A stretch of DNA of 40,016 nucleotides from JAJAZB01 sp964244295 (GCA_964244295.1 CAXTIG010000055.1:1-40016), one strand, 5' to 3'; counted from the stretch's first letter, positions 14,304 to 23,526 are shown. A program made the numbers and translations. The notes: generated by a model not told the origin, from the letters alone.

Positions 14304-16870
14304 AAAAGCCCCAACCACCGCGCTGGGCTAAGCGCCTGCTGCACGGCTTCTGCTCGCCCGACCTCGTGGAGGAAATGGAGGGTGATCTAAACGAGTTATT
14401 TCAGCAACGCGTCGAAGTCATTGGCCTGCGAGAAGCCCGCCTGCGCTACGTGCGGGATGTGCTGAGTTTGGCGCGGCCCTTTGCGTTTAAGCACCGACCG
14501 AGTGAGTTTTCCCAACCTTTTTTTCTGAGTCCCGATATGATTCGCACTTATTTCAAAATCGCCTGGCGGAGTTTACAGCGCAACCGCCTGTTGAGTTTTA
14601 TCAACGTCGCCGGGCTGGCGTTGGGGATGTCCTGTAGCCTAGTGATTTGGCTTTGGATCAACGATGAGCTTCATTTCAACAAAGGCTACAAAGAGGCCGA
14701 TCGGATTTATTTTGTGAGACAAACGGACGGGACGTACACGAACTGGCTGACGTCCGGTCCACTCGCCGAAACCTTGAAAAAGGACATTCCCGAAGTAGAA
14801 AAAGCGACCAAATTCACGGTTTGGTCCAACGAATACCTGATCAGGGTGGGGGAAACGTCCGACAAAGAAACCGGCATTTACGCCTCCAGTGATTTCTTCG
14901 ACATCTTCCAGCCCGAAACGCTGCATGGGAACGCCAGCGCCGCCATTCAGTCGCCCAATGCCATCGTCATCACCCGCCAGGTAGCCGAGAAGTTTTTTGG
15001 AACTACCGATGCCGTCGGGCGCACCCTTGAGCTGAACAACGACAAGAATTACCAGGTAGGGGCCGTCATCGAAAACGTTCCCAAAAACACCTCCATCCAA
15101 TTTGATTGGTTGGTCAACTTTAAGGTTGCCGAAGAAGACTGGATGAAAACCTGGGGGAACAATTCCTTTTACACGTACGTAAAACTGCACCCCAACCGCA
15201 GTCAGGCTCAGGCGGAGGCCAAGATGAAAGGAGTATTGAAACGCTATCAATCCGACGCCACCGAGGACCCGATTTTACAGCCCATTGGCGATACCTACCT
15301 CTACGGCGAGTACGTCAACGGCAAACCGGCAGGCGGTCGAATCAGCTACGTGCGAACGTTTGGTTTCGTAGCTCTTTTGATTCTGCTGATCGCCTGCGTC
15401 AATTTCATGAATCTGGCCACGGCCCGCTCGGCCTTGCGGGCCAAAGAAGTAGGCATCCGCAAGGTGGTCGGTGCCCGGCGCTCCTCCCTGGCGGGGCAGT
15501 TCATGGGCGAATCCACCTTGCTAAGTATGCTTTCGGCCTTGCTGGCCATTGGCGTAGTAGCGTTGCTGTTACCCACGATCAACCAACTCGTCGACAAGCA
15601 CCTGGTCATCGACCTGACTGCACCGACGTTTTGGGGCAGCCTCGTGGTACTGGTTGGCGTAACGAGTCTGGTAGCGGGTAGTTATCCGGCGTTGTTTCTG
15701 TCGGCCATTCAGCCCGTTCGGGTGCTGAAAGGGACGCTCTCGTCGCTGCCAACGGGGGCCTTGTTCCGTAAGGTGCTGGTTGTGTTCCAGTTTTCGCTTT
15801 CCCTTTTTCTGATTATCGGTATGCTGGTCATCGGGCGGCAAATGCACTACGTCCGTACCAAACAGCTTGGCCTCGATCGGGAAAACCTGCTTCGGGTGCC
15901 GGTGGAGGGCAGTCTCCTGCCGAAAATGGAAACGTTTCGTCAGGAACTGCAACGGGCAAACGCCATCAGTTCCGTCACGACGGCCGGCGAATCGCCCGTT
16001 CAGATTGGCAGCAGTGCAACGGGCGGCCTAACCTGGCCGGGTAAAGATCCGAAACTCCAGGAGACGGTTTCCACGATGAAAGTCGGTTACGACTTCAGCA
16101 AAACGATGAACATTCGCCTGTTGGAGGGCCGCGACTTTACGCCAGCCGATACGGGCGCTTATTACTTGGTCAATGAGTCGGCCGTGAAGATGATGAACCT
16201 GAAAAACCCGGTGGGCACGGAAATTACTTTTCAAGTTGGTAAAGGCCGTATCGTTGGCGTGATGCAGGATTTTCACCTGGCCTCCTTTCACGAGCCAATC
16301 CGCCCGCTGGTGCTCAGTCTGTACCCAAAATGGACGAATATTTTTCTGATCAAAACCCGCCCCGGCCAAACCGCCGAGGCTATCGCTGCCATTGAGAAGA
16401 GTGCGAAACAACTCAATCCTGGTTACCCCTTCAAGTACCATTTTGTGGACGAAGACTACGAGAAACTGTACCACAGCGAAACCATCGTCAACACGTTGAT
16501 CAACTACTTTGGGTTGCTGGCCATCCTCATCTCGTGCCTCGGCTTATTCGGCCTGGTCACGTTTACCGCCGAACAGCGCGTGAGGGAGATTGGCGTGCGT
16601 AAAGTGTTGGGCGCCTCGATTGCGAGTATCGTCGCGCTGCTCAGCAAAGACTTCCTCCGGCTGATCCTGATCGCCATCGTGATTGCCTCGCCCCTGGCCT
16701 GGTACGCCATGAACCGCTGGCTACAGAACTTCGCCTACAAAATCGACATCGAGTGGTGGGTGTTCGCCCTGGCCGGGCTGCTGGCGGTGGGCATCGCGCT
16801 CTTGACCGTCAGTTTCCAGTCCATCAAAGCCGCCTTAGCCAATCCGGTTAAATCCCTGCGGAGCGAATAG
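14300..16870 (+). CDS. ABC transporter permease, FtsX/MacB type with N-terminal prefix domain (copy 1)
   Basis: An 856-residue inner-membrane protein. Residues 1-75 form the permease prefix domain seen with PadR-linked permeases (SPDLVEEMEGDLNELFQQRV, RLRYVRDVLSL). Then comes helix 1 (about 98-120), a MacB-type periplasmic domain (about 120-345), an FtsX core (VALLILLIACVNFMNLATARS, RAKEVGIRKVVGARRSSL), a second internal half with its own periplasmic domain (about 480-730), and a C-terminal FtsX core (LLAILISCLGLFGLVTFTAEQRVREIGVRKVLGA) ending in NPVKSLRSE. MacB/FtsX-type permeases act as mechanotransmitters for export or lipoprotein handling and need an ATPase partner. None is encoded here. 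It overlaps padR by 4 bp, and the next permease starts 2 bp after its stop. Confidence 0.94.
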   Translation: MKKPQPPRWAKRLLHGFCSPDLVEEMEGDLNELFQQRVEVIGLREARLRYVRDVLSLARPFAFKHRPSEFSQPFFLSPDMIRTYFKIAWRSLQRNRLLSFINVAGLALGMSCSLVIWLWINDELHFNKGYKEADRIYFVRQTDGTYTNWLTSGPLAETLKKDIPEVEKATKFTVWSNEYLIRVGETSDKETGIYASSDFFDIFQPETLHGNASAAIQSPNAIVITRQVAEKFFGTTDAVGRTLELNNDKNYQVGAVIENVPKNTSIQFDWLVNFKVAEEDWMKTWGNNSFYTYVKLHPNRSQAQAEAKMKGVLKRYQSDATEDPILQPIGDTYLYGEYVNGKPAGGRISYVRTFGFVALLILLIACVNFMNLATARSALRAKEVGIRKVVGARRSSLAGQFMGESTLLSMLSALLAIGVVALLLPTINQLVDKHLVIDLTAPTFWGSLVVLVGVTSLVAGSYPALFLSAIQPVRVLKGTLSSLPTGALFRKVLVVFQFSLSLFLIIGMLVIGRQMHYVRTKQLGLDRENLLRVPVEGSLLPKMETFRQELQRANAISSVTTAGESPVQIGSSATGGLTWPGKDPKLQETVSTMKVGYDFSKTMNIRLLEGRDFTPADTGAYYLVNESAVKMMNLKNPVGTEITFQVGKGRIVGVMQDFHLASFHEPIRPLVLSLYPKWTNIFLIKTRPGQTAEAIAAIEKSAKQLNPGYPFKYHFVDEDYEKLYHSETIVNTLINYFGLLAILISCLGLFGLVTFTAEQRVREIGVRKVLGASIASIVALLSKDFLRLILIAIVIASPLAWYAMNRWLQNFAYKIDIEWWVFALAGLLAVGIALLTVSFQSIKAALANPVKSLRSE

Positions 16871-16872
16871 CC

Positions 16873-19509
16873 ATGAAACCCGCTCCCCGCCACACCGTCG
16901 GACCGCCACCCCGTTGGGCCACGCGCCTGCTGCGCAGCTTCTGCTCGCCCGACCTCGTGGAGGAAATGGAGGGCGATCTGGACGAATTGTTTCGGCAACG
17001 CGTCGAAGCACTGGGCCTGCGAAAAGCCCGTCTGCGCTACGTGCGCGACGTGCTGAGTTTGATGCAGCCTTTTGCCTTGAAGCGTCAACCAAGTGAATAT
17101 TCTCAACCTTTTTTCCTGAGTCCAGCCATGCTACGTACCTATTTCAAAATTGCTTTCCGAAACCTGACGAAAAACAAGGTGTACTCAGCCATCAACATCG
17201 GCGGCCTGACCGCCGGCATGGCCGTGGCGATGCTGATTGGGCTGTGGATTTGGGATGAATTGTCCTTCAACAAACACCATCAGAATTATGGCCGCATTGC
17301 CCAGGTCATGCAACACCTGACGTACAACGGTCTGATTGGCACGCAGGAGGCGGTTCCGTTTCCAATCGGCGCTGAATTGCGAACCAGCTACGGGACTGAA
17401 TTCAGCCACGTCGTGATGGCCTCCTGGACGAACCCTCACCTGCTCACGTTCGGAGAAAAGACCTTTAAGAAACCGGGCATCTACTTCGAACCGGAAGCAA
17501 CCGAGATGCTGACCCTGAAGATGCTGAAGGGCAGCCGGGCGGGGCTGAACGAACCGGCCTCCATTTTACTGTCTGAATCGGTAGCCAACTCCTTTTTCGG
17601 TGCGGGGGATCCCATCGGAAAACTGATGAAAATGGATAACCGCTCGGAAGTAAAAGTAACGGGGGTTTACGAAGATTTTCCGCCTAATTCCACCTTCAAA
17701 GACATCGCGTTCATGGCACCCTGGGAGCTTAACTTAATCCAAAACCCCTGGATTAAGGCCATGGACAATCCCTGGCGGTGCAACTGTTTTCAGACGTTCG
17801 TTCAACTCACTGACCAGGCGGATTTCGATAAAGTCTCCGCAAAAATTAAGGACATCAAAGTAAAAAATATTCACAAAGAAGAATTGCGGTACCGTCCGGC
17901 GGTTTTTCTAAACCCCATGAGTAAATGGCATTTGTATTCTGAATTTAAAGACGGCATTCGCACCGGCGGACGAATTGAATTTGTCTGGCTTTTTGGGAGT
18001 ATCGGCGTGTTTGTCTTGCTCCTGGCCTGCATCAATTTTATGAACCTGAGCACGGCCCGATCCGAAAAACGGGCCAAAGAAGTGGGGATTCGCAAAGCGG
18101 TTGGTTCCGTTCGTAGCCAGTTGGTGGCTCAATTTTTCAGCGAATCATTTTTGGTGGTGGCCATCGCTTTCACCTTGTCCATCCTTTTAGTTCAACTCAT
18201 TCTGCCCTTTTTCAATGAAGTAGCCGACAAAAAACTAACGATTCCCTGGGTAAATCCGATCTTTTGGCTGCTCGGCCTCGGCCTAAGTTTAGTGACCGGT
18301 TTGCTGGCAGGCAGTTATCCCGCGCTTTATTTATCATCGTTCCAACCCGTCAAGGTCTTGAAGGGTACCTTCCGGGTTGGGCGTTTTGCTTCCATGCCTC
18401 GCAAGGCCCTCGTCGTGGTGCAGTTCACGGTTTCCGTTACCCTGATCATCGGCACCATTCTGGTTTTCCGGCAGATTCAATTTGCTAAAAATCGCCCGGT
18501 TGGGTACAGTCGCGAGGGGTTGATCCTGACCGAATCGGGTCCCGACATCCACAAGCATTTCGCCGTCATCCGGGATGAATTGAAAAAATCGGGGGCCGTT
18601 GCCGAAATGGCGGAGTCGGGAGCACCCACAACGGACATTTGGGCGACGAACGGCGGGTTTGAATGGAAAGGAAAAGACCCGAATCTGTCCGTCGATTTCC
18701 CCAATACGGAGGTAGCCCACCACTACGGCAAAACCATCGGCTGGCAATTCGTTGCCGGTCGCGATTTCTCTCCGGAATTTACCACGGATTCCTCCGGTTT
18801 TGTGGTGAATGAAACGGCGGCGAAGTACATTGGTTTTAAAACCCCGGTTGGGGAAACGATTACGTGGGATGGGAAACCCTATAAAATTGTCGGGGTCATC
18901 AAAGACATGGTGGTTCAATCTCCCTACGAACCCGTCAGGCCTTCTCTCTTTCATTTAGCTCCGGGGACAGGCAATGTGGTCAACCTCAAACTAAACCCGG
19001 CCGCCAGCACGCGTGAGGCCCTGAGTACCATCGAAGCTGTTTTCAAAAAATACAACCCCTCCGTTCCGTTTGAATATAAATTTGTCGACCAGGAATACGC
19101 CAAAAAATTTGGTGAGGAAGAACGAATCGGCAAACTGACCAGCTTCTTTGCCGTGTTGGCCATCTTCATCAGTTGCCTGGGAATTTTTGGATTGGCTTCG
19201 TTCATGGCCGAGCAACGGACGAAAGAAATTGGGGTGCGCAAAGTGCTGGGCGCGTCGGTTGGTAGCCTGTGGCAATTGTTGTCCAAAGACTTTGTGCGGT
19301 TGGTTTTTATTTCCCTCTTCATCGCCACCCCGCTCGCGTACCACTTCCTCAGCAAGTGGTTGCAGAAGTACACCTACCGCACCGAACTCTCGTGGTGGAT
19401 TTTTGCCGTAGCCGGTGCCGGGGCGCTGGTCATCACACTCCTGACGGTGAGTTATCAGGCCATCCGGGCGGCCAGCATCAATCCGGTCAACTCCCTGCGG
19501 AGCGAATAA
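16873..19509 (+). CDS. ABC transporter permease, FtsX/MacB type with N-terminal prefix domain (copy 2)
   Basis: An 878-residue paralogue of the preceding gene with the same architecture: prefix domain (about 1-85; SPDLVEEMEGDLDELFRQRV, RLRYVRDVLSLMQPFALK), first helix, MacB-like periplasmic domain, FtsX core (VFVLLLACINFMNLSTARSEKRAKEVGIRKAVGS), second periplasmic domain and second FtsX core (AILAIFISCLGIFGLASFMAEQ-like), ending INPVNSLRSE. The first ~240 bp are nearly identical at DNA level to copy 1, while the periplasmic domains differ strongly. That pattern suggests tandem duplication with later divergence of substrate-facing parts or gene conversion at the 5' end. It starts 2 bp after copy 1 and completes the padR operon. 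A terminator-like hairpin follows at 19570-19594. Confidence 0.94.
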   Translation: MKPAPRHTVGPPPRWATRLLRSFCSPDLVEEMEGDLDELFRQRVEALGLRKARLRYVRDVLSLMQPFALKRQPSEYSQPFFLSPAMLRTYFKIAFRNLTKNKVYSAINIGGLTAGMAVAMLIGLWIWDELSFNKHHQNYGRIAQVMQHLTYNGLIGTQEAVPFPIGAELRTSYGTEFSHVVMASWTNPHLLTFGEKTFKKPGIYFEPEATEMLTLKMLKGSRAGLNEPASILLSESVANSFFGAGDPIGKLMKMDNRSEVKVTGVYEDFPPNSTFKDIAFMAPWELNLIQNPWIKAMDNPWRCNCFQTFVQLTDQADFDKVSAKIKDIKVKNIHKEELRYRPAVFLNPMSKWHLYSEFKDGIRTGGRIEFVWLFGSIGVFVLLLACINFMNLSTARSEKRAKEVGIRKAVGSVRSQLVAQFFSESFLVVAIAFTLSILLVQLILPFFNEVADKKLTIPWVNPIFWLLGLGLSLVTGLLAGSYPALYLSSFQPVKVLKGTFRVGRFASMPRKALVVVQFTVSVTLIIGTILVFRQIQFAKNRPVGYSREGLILTESGPDIHKHFAVIRDELKKSGAVAEMAESGAPTTDIWATNGGFEWKGKDPNLSVDFPNTEVAHHYGKTIGWQFVAGRDFSPEFTTDSSGFVVNETAAKYIGFKTPVGETITWDGKPYKIVGVIKDMVVQSPYEPVRPSLFHLAPGTGNVVNLKLNPAASTREALSTIEAVFKKYNPSVPFEYKFVDQEYAKKFGEEERIGKLTSFFAVLAIFISCLGIFGLASFMAEQRTKEIGVRKVLGASVGSLWQLLSKDFVRLVFISLFIATPLAYHFLSKWLQKYTYRTELSWWIFAVAGAGALVITLLTVSYQAIRAASINPVNSLRSE

Positions 19510-19563
19510 GCCCCAGCCCCGAACCCGCTTTCGGAGCACCCAGGCCGTCTTGGTCGGCCTCAC

Positions 19564-19625
19564 AAAAATCCCCCGGCGGCAGGGCCACCGGGGGTTTATT
19601 CACCACCTAACCTAAACCTATGTTT
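19564..19625. terminator. Terminator-like hairpin, copy 1 of a duplicated element
   Basis: CCCCCGGCGGC (19570-19580) pairs with GCCACCGGGGG (19584-19594) with one mismatch. A-run on the left and TTTATT on the right make it a possible bidirectional terminator between the convergent permease and kinase genes. The right flank CACCACCTAACCTAAACC is conserved in copy 2 at 21187-21245. Confidence 0.7.
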
Positions 19626-19658
19626 CTTTGGGAAGGGACCTTTTCTTTGAGAGGGATG

Positions 19659-21137
19659 CTACTCCTGGGATTGATGCCCCAAAGGTGCGCTACGGCCTGA
19701 ACCTTTCCAGCCTGAAACCGCGTCAGGCGGAGAAAAACCACCCTGAACTGACGCATTTACCGGGTGAACCGCATCGCCATCAACCCCCACCGCCGAGGGT
19801 TGGATCAGGTTTACCGCCACCTCGAAAACCGCGTCGGTTTCGGCGATGCGCAGGGCGGGCTGGTTGAGCAGCCGGTATTTTTCGGAAATATTCAACAGCC
19901 CTTTCTGCGTCGAACTAATCCGGCTGCCCATCTTCCGTTGCAGGGTATTCCGCACGAACAGGGAATTTATCCCCTCGGTCCCGATCCGAATCCGTAAGGG
20001 GGTTTCGGCCGAAACGACATTGTGCTTCACGGCGTTTTCCACCAGCAATTGCAGCGTCAGCGGCGGCAACAGGTAATTCTGCGACGGGCCGTCCACGGCT
20101 ACCTCAAGCTGAATGCCCCGCCCGTGACGGGTTTTCAGGAGGTGGTAGTACGAGCGGATGAATCCCAATTCGTTGCGAAGCGTGGTGAGTTCGCCCTCGT
20201 TGCTGCGCAACAGGTAGCGGTACACGGTGCTCATTTCGTCCACGAATTCTTCGGCTTTTTGCGGTTCGTCGGCAATCAGCGACGAAAGCGAGTTGAGGCT
20301 GTTGAACAAAAAATGCGGGTTGATCTGGTTTTGCAAGGCACGCATTTGCATTTCGGTCATTTCCTGCTTCAACTGCTGCACGGCCAGTTCGGCCTCGACG
20401 TGTTCGCGGCGGCGCTGCTCACGTTCGCGGGCGAGTTCGCCTTCCACGAGGGCCTTTTTGATGGCATCCCGGCGGTGGCGGTAGCCCAGACCGACCGAGA
20501 AAAACAACAGCTCGAAGATGATGCCGACGTGTAAATACGTCAGGTGCGCTCGCCAGAACGGATCCGTAGGGCGCTCCATGCCCGACCAGACCAGACTGAG
20601 CAGTACGGAAGTCAGCCCACCCACCACCAGCAGGAGTGACCCGGTGATGAACAACTGCGTCGTCATGTCGTGGCGGCGGAGAATCCGCAGGATCGTGTAC
20701 AGAGCCACGCCGATCAGGCTGAGGCGCTCGACCGTGAACAGCAGGGCGTGGGTCGGCGTGCGCCAGAATTCGCTGAACAGACAAGCGGCGGTTTCAAACG
20801 CCGCGTACCCCAGCAGCATGGCCTGGGAAATCCGCAGCATCCGCGACAGCCGGGTGAAGGCGCTGGTGTGGTTGAGTTCCAGAAATGCCCGCGTGAAACC
20901 CAGGTACACGAGGTAAGCCACGTTGGGCATGACAATCCGGACGAATTCCCACCCAGACTCGGTGAACGGCAGTCGTTCGCGGCTGCACCGCACCGTGAAA
21001 TACACCAGCCAGATGAGCATGTACAGCGTGTACAAACCGTAGATGCGCTCCCGGTACAAGGCCCACTGCACCACGTTGTAAACCAACATGGCCGCGACCA
21101 TTCCCAAAAAAAGCAACACCCAGGTTTGGTAATTCAT
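19659..21137 (-). CDS. 7TM LytS-type sensor histidine kinase
   Basis: A 492-residue kinase. The N-terminal half has about seven hydrophobic helices beginning MNYQTWVLLFLGMVAAMLVYNVVQWALYRERIYGLY, resembling a 7TMR-DISM membrane module without its extracellular domain. A coiled-coil linker rich in Glu/Arg follows (about 245-300). The phosphoacceptor box is QINPHFLFNSLNSLSSLI, and the HATPase region has LPPLTLQLLVENAVKHNVV. It is a close paralogue of the kinase at 35722 in every segment. It has a ~45-residue polar/Gly/Pro tail after the point where the paralogue stops, which may be read-through into former 3' sequence. The frame opens at 21239 through a repeat; the ATG at 21137 is preferred. 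No regulator is adjacent. Confidence 0.93.
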   Translation of the reverse strand: MNYQTWVLLFLGMVAAMLVYNVVQWALYRERIYGLYTLYMLIWLVYFTVRCSRERLPFTESGWEFVRIVMPNVAYLVYLGFTRAFLELNHTSAFTRLSRMLRISQAMLLGYAAFETAACLFSEFWRTPTHALLFTVERLSLIGVALYTILRILRRHDMTTQLFITGSLLLVVGGLTSVLLSLVWSGMERPTDPFWRAHLTYLHVGIIFELLFFSVGLGYRHRRDAIKKALVEGELAREREQRRREHVEAELAVQQLKQEMTEMQMRALQNQINPHFLFNSLNSLSSLIADEPQKAEEFVDEMSTVYRYLLRSNEGELTTLRNELGFIRSYYHLLKTRHGRGIQLEVAVDGPSQNYLLPPLTLQLLVENAVKHNVVSAETPLRIRIGTEGINSLFVRNTLQRKMGSRISSTQKGLLNISEKYRLLNQPALRIAETDAVFEVAVNLIQPSAVGVDGDAVHPVNASVQGGFSPPDAVSGWKGSGRSAPLGHQSQE

Positions 21138-21186
21138 GGTAAAAAAAGCGGCCTCGTCGTTCGACCGGCCAAACCCGCGTTTTCTG

Positions 21187-21245
21187 AAAAAAACCCCGGC
21201 AGCAGGGCCACCGGGGGTTTCACCACCTACCCTAAACACAGGTTT
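21187..21245. repeat. Copy 2 of the duplicated terminator-like element
   Basis: A7, then CCCCGGCAGC pairing with GCCACCGGGG (two mismatches), then GTTTCACCACCTACCCTAAAC. It aligns with 19564-19625 over about 58 bp in the same orientation, with few changes and a 3-bp gap. On the minus strand the stem is followed by T7, so it can terminate the cupin transcript. It lies 50 bp upstream of the kinase start. Confidence 0.75.
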
Positions 21246-21360
21246 TGAATGGAACGACTCGCGCAGCGTACTGGCTCAAACGTAGCAAATCGGCCCGTAC
21301 CCCGAAACCAGAAAGCCCGCTAACCCGCTTAGAACGGGGATGAATCGGCAAAAGAGCGCC

Positions 21361-21930
21361 TTAAGTTGCAACGGTCCCATCGGTTAAGTACTTCGGATAC
21401 GTCGGACGGAAGCCGGCCAGGTACGCCACTGGGGTCAGCAGCGTAAACAGCAGTTTCTGCACCACGAACGAAGGTTTGGCGAGCCGAAACTCCCCGGAAA
21501 ACCGGTTGACCAGCAAAGCCACCTGCAAGAGGCTGGGCATTCCGGCCTCGTTGGTTTTTCCGTCGTTGGCCAGGCCCGTGGTGATTCGGAAAAACTGTTC
21601 GGTATCCAGCGCGGGCTGAACGACCCAGTTCACCACCGCTTCCTGGTCGGCATCGTTCCACATCGAATGCACCGTATTCGCCGGAACGTGCAGCGTGTCG
21701 CCCGCTTTGAAAACGCGCCGTTGCCCGTTCAGGCGCACGGTCAGTTCCCCGGCGATTACCTTAAAATCCTCCGCCTGCTGCGGGTGGTAATGCGGGGTTG
21801 GTTCTTGGGAACGGGGCCGGAAGGTCGCTTCCATTTCGAGCCGTTGCCCCCCGGTGTCTTTTCCCCGGCGGATCAATTTGATGCGTTGCCCGGTTTTGGA
21901 ATTGTTGAGTACGTTGCTGGACTGAGGCAT
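21361..21930 (-). CDS. Cupin domain-containing protein
   Basis: A 189-residue protein with a single cupin_2 barrel (about residues 30-115). Motif 1 is HYHPQQAEDFKVIAGE with metal ligands His47, His49 and Glu54. Motif 2 is GDTLHVPANTVHSMWN with His88 as the fourth ligand. The C-terminal ~75 residues are predicted helical with a hydrophobic stretch (VVQKLLFTLLTPVAYLAGF), giving the cupin plus C-terminal extension seen in many Bacteroidota proteins. The substrate cannot be read from the sequence; dioxygenase, isomerase or binding roles are all possible. The ATG start at 21930 gives a normal N-terminus. It is encoded on the minus strand upstream of the 7TM kinase, separated by a terminator-like repeat. 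Confidence 0.9.
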   Translation of the reverse strand: MPQSSNVLNNSKTGQRIKLIRRGKDTGGQRLEMEATFRPRSQEPTPHYHPQQAEDFKVIAGELTVRLNGQRRVFKAGDTLHVPANTVHSMWNDADQEAVVNWVVQPALDTEQFFRITTGLANDGKTNEAGMPSLLQVALLVNRFSGEFRLAKPSFVVQKLLFTLLTPVAYLAGFRPTYPKYLTDGTVAT

Positions 21931-22038
21931 GGTGGAACGAGTGGTTGCTTGAAATTTTTCGGTTTGGAGAAAAAACAGCCGGTTATCCTGAGCGGCATCC
22001 GACTCCGTGGCGCGCTCGACAGCTTGGTGAAACGCGCC

Positions 22039-23286
22039 TTAGGGCGTGGGCCGGACGTGAAACTCGCCGCTGATGCCTGGGCCGTCGTGGTCGCACAGGT
22101 CCCCGTCGTTGTCGATGACGTTGCCGAAAAACGTGCCTTTGGCGTAACGTCCTTTTTTGTATTTCGTCAGAATCACGTAACCCAGGGAGTGGACGTCGGT
22201 TCCGCTGCAATTGGCGTGGCCGGAGTCGTAGGATTTCCCGGCGTTGAATCCCCAACTGAGTGCGCTCACGTTCGCTTCTTTTTCGGGGGCACTGAAACGG
22301 TACTGGCCGGGCCGATCGGCGCTGATGTCGCTCGTGAACGCTCCCGTCGGAATGCCCCCTCCGACGTGAATCGTACCGTCCTCGTCGTCGAGGTGAACGG
22401 CGGTCAGGTAGTAGTTTTTACCCTCAAACTTGACCTTGATGTAACCCAGGCCCACCACAAGTTGCTGCACCAGAATCACCTTCACCGAACTTTTGGGAAA
22501 GGTCAGTTCCACCGACACCGTCACCGGATTCTGAGCCGTTGGGGCGAGTGGAGCCGTGTAGGTAGCGCTGCCGTCGCCGGTGGGGTTGATGGTGCCCCCG
22601 CCCGCTACCGACCACTTGCCGATGCGCTCTTTGCCAAATTCCTGGAGGCGCAGGGCGGTTTCCTGTCCCTCGTCGATGGCCGGGATTTCGAGCACGGTCA
22701 GGTTGACCGATTCGCCGAAGTACGGAATGTCGTCATAATCACCGGAGGTAACCAGGGCAAACGCGTCGAGCAAGGCCCAGTCGCTGAAGTGGGTCATGGG
22801 CACCGAAACCTGTTTTTTGGCCTCGTCCACCTTCAAGCCGGGTACCGAGTACCACACGCCGTCGGATTTTTGATACCCCACGTGCAATGCTCCGGGCAGG
22901 CTGCCGCGCGTGTCGTCGTCGGTGTACGTGTAGGTGAGGGTGAGGGGCTGCTTGAACTGCGCCCCGTCGGGCGAGAACCGGTAGGCCATGCCGACTCCGT
23001 TGGGAGCCTGATTTTCGATGGGCTGGACGCTGAAGGTCGTCGGGCTGGTCACGGCCCCGGCGGGGATGCGGAGACTCACCCGCCCGTCGGGCGTCGATAG
23101 TTGGCCGCCCTCCGCGCCAATGGTCTGGCTAACGGCGGCACCGAGGGGCGTGCCCACTTCGGTAACCGTGCCGTTGGTGTCGTCGTCGGTGTGTTGGGGT
23201 TGGGGGTCGTTGAGGTGATTCGGGCCGGTGCAGGCCAGGGCCAGCAGGCTGAGGAGTACGAGGGTTTTGGAGAAAATGCGGAACAT
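22039..23286 (-). CDS. Surface lipoprotein with ZU5-like domain
   Basis: A 415-residue lipoprotein: signal peptide MFRIFSKTLVLLSLLALAC with the lipobox Cys at residue 19, then a Thr/Asp/Pro-rich linker. Residues about 55-165 resemble a ZU5-type beta domain (IGAEGGQLSTPDGRVSLRIPAGAV, then TFSVQPIEN and YRFSPDGAQFKQPLTLTYTY). A second part (about 195-295) looks Ig-like (WSVAGGGTINPTGDGSATYTAP). The C-terminal region (about 300-415) resembles the DUF6252-type all-beta fold, ending in GTFFGNVIDNDGD...ISGEFHV. Such proteins are usually exposed at the outer membrane; the ligand is unknown. It diverges from kaiC across a 367-bp intergenic region. A CACCTTTG stretch about 40 bp upstream on the minus strand could be a degenerate -7 box. 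Confidence 0.82.
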   Translation of the reverse strand: MFRIFSKTLVLLSLLALACTGPNHLNDPQPQHTDDDTNGTVTEVGTPLGAAVSQTIGAEGGQLSTPDGRVSLRIPAGAVTSPTTFSVQPIENQAPNGVGMAYRFSPDGAQFKQPLTLTYTYTDDDTRGSLPGALHVGYQKSDGVWYSVPGLKVDEAKKQVSVPMTHFSDWALLDAFALVTSGDYDDIPYFGESVNLTVLEIPAIDEGQETALRLQEFGKERIGKWSVAGGGTINPTGDGSATYTAPLAPTAQNPVTVSVELTFPKSSVKVILVQQLVVGLGYIKVKFEGKNYYLTAVHLDDEDGTIHVGGGIPTGAFTSDISADRPGQYRFSAPEKEANVSALSWGFNAGKSYDSGHANCSGTDVHSLGYVILTKYKKGRYAKGTFFGNVIDNDGDLCDHDGPGISGEFHVRPTP

Positions 23287-23388
23287 GGTGGAGAGAACGG
23301 GTTGAGCGTTGATTGATGGGTCAAAGGTGGCCCGCTACCCAGCCCGGCCCCGCGCTCACCCCCTCGAAACGGAAAACGGCCCCGATGA

Positions 23389-23410
23389 AGCCGCACACCA
23401 GCGGCTTTTT
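23389..23410 (+). terminator. Small terminator-shaped hairpin
   Basis: AGCCGC, 6-nt loop, GCGGCT, then T4-5. No plus-strand gene ends here, so it may be chance, or it may end a short transcript in the kaiC upstream region. Confidence 0.35.
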
Positions 23411-23487
23411 GCCAAAAACCTGAGCGCAGTTGAAGCGGATGCCGCACGGAAATCGGGTCGGGGAATCGAACGCGTCGGGTGGCGATG

Positions 23488-23526
23488 CGACACCGGAATC
23501 TCCACGCGGCATTCCCTCCGGTGTCG
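23488..23526. promoter_or_regulatory. Dyad upstream of kaiC
   Basis: CGACACCGGA (23488-23497) and TCCGGTGTCG (23517-23526) are perfect 10-bp arms with a 19-nt spacer, about 128 bp before the kaiC ATG. It could be an operator or a leader hairpin. The role is inferred only from position. Confidence 0.35.

Noticed and set aside
21667..23100. 477-codon plus-strand open frame opposite the cupin and lipoprotein genes
   Set aside because: It spans two convincing minus-strand genes and the gap between them, and has no family features.
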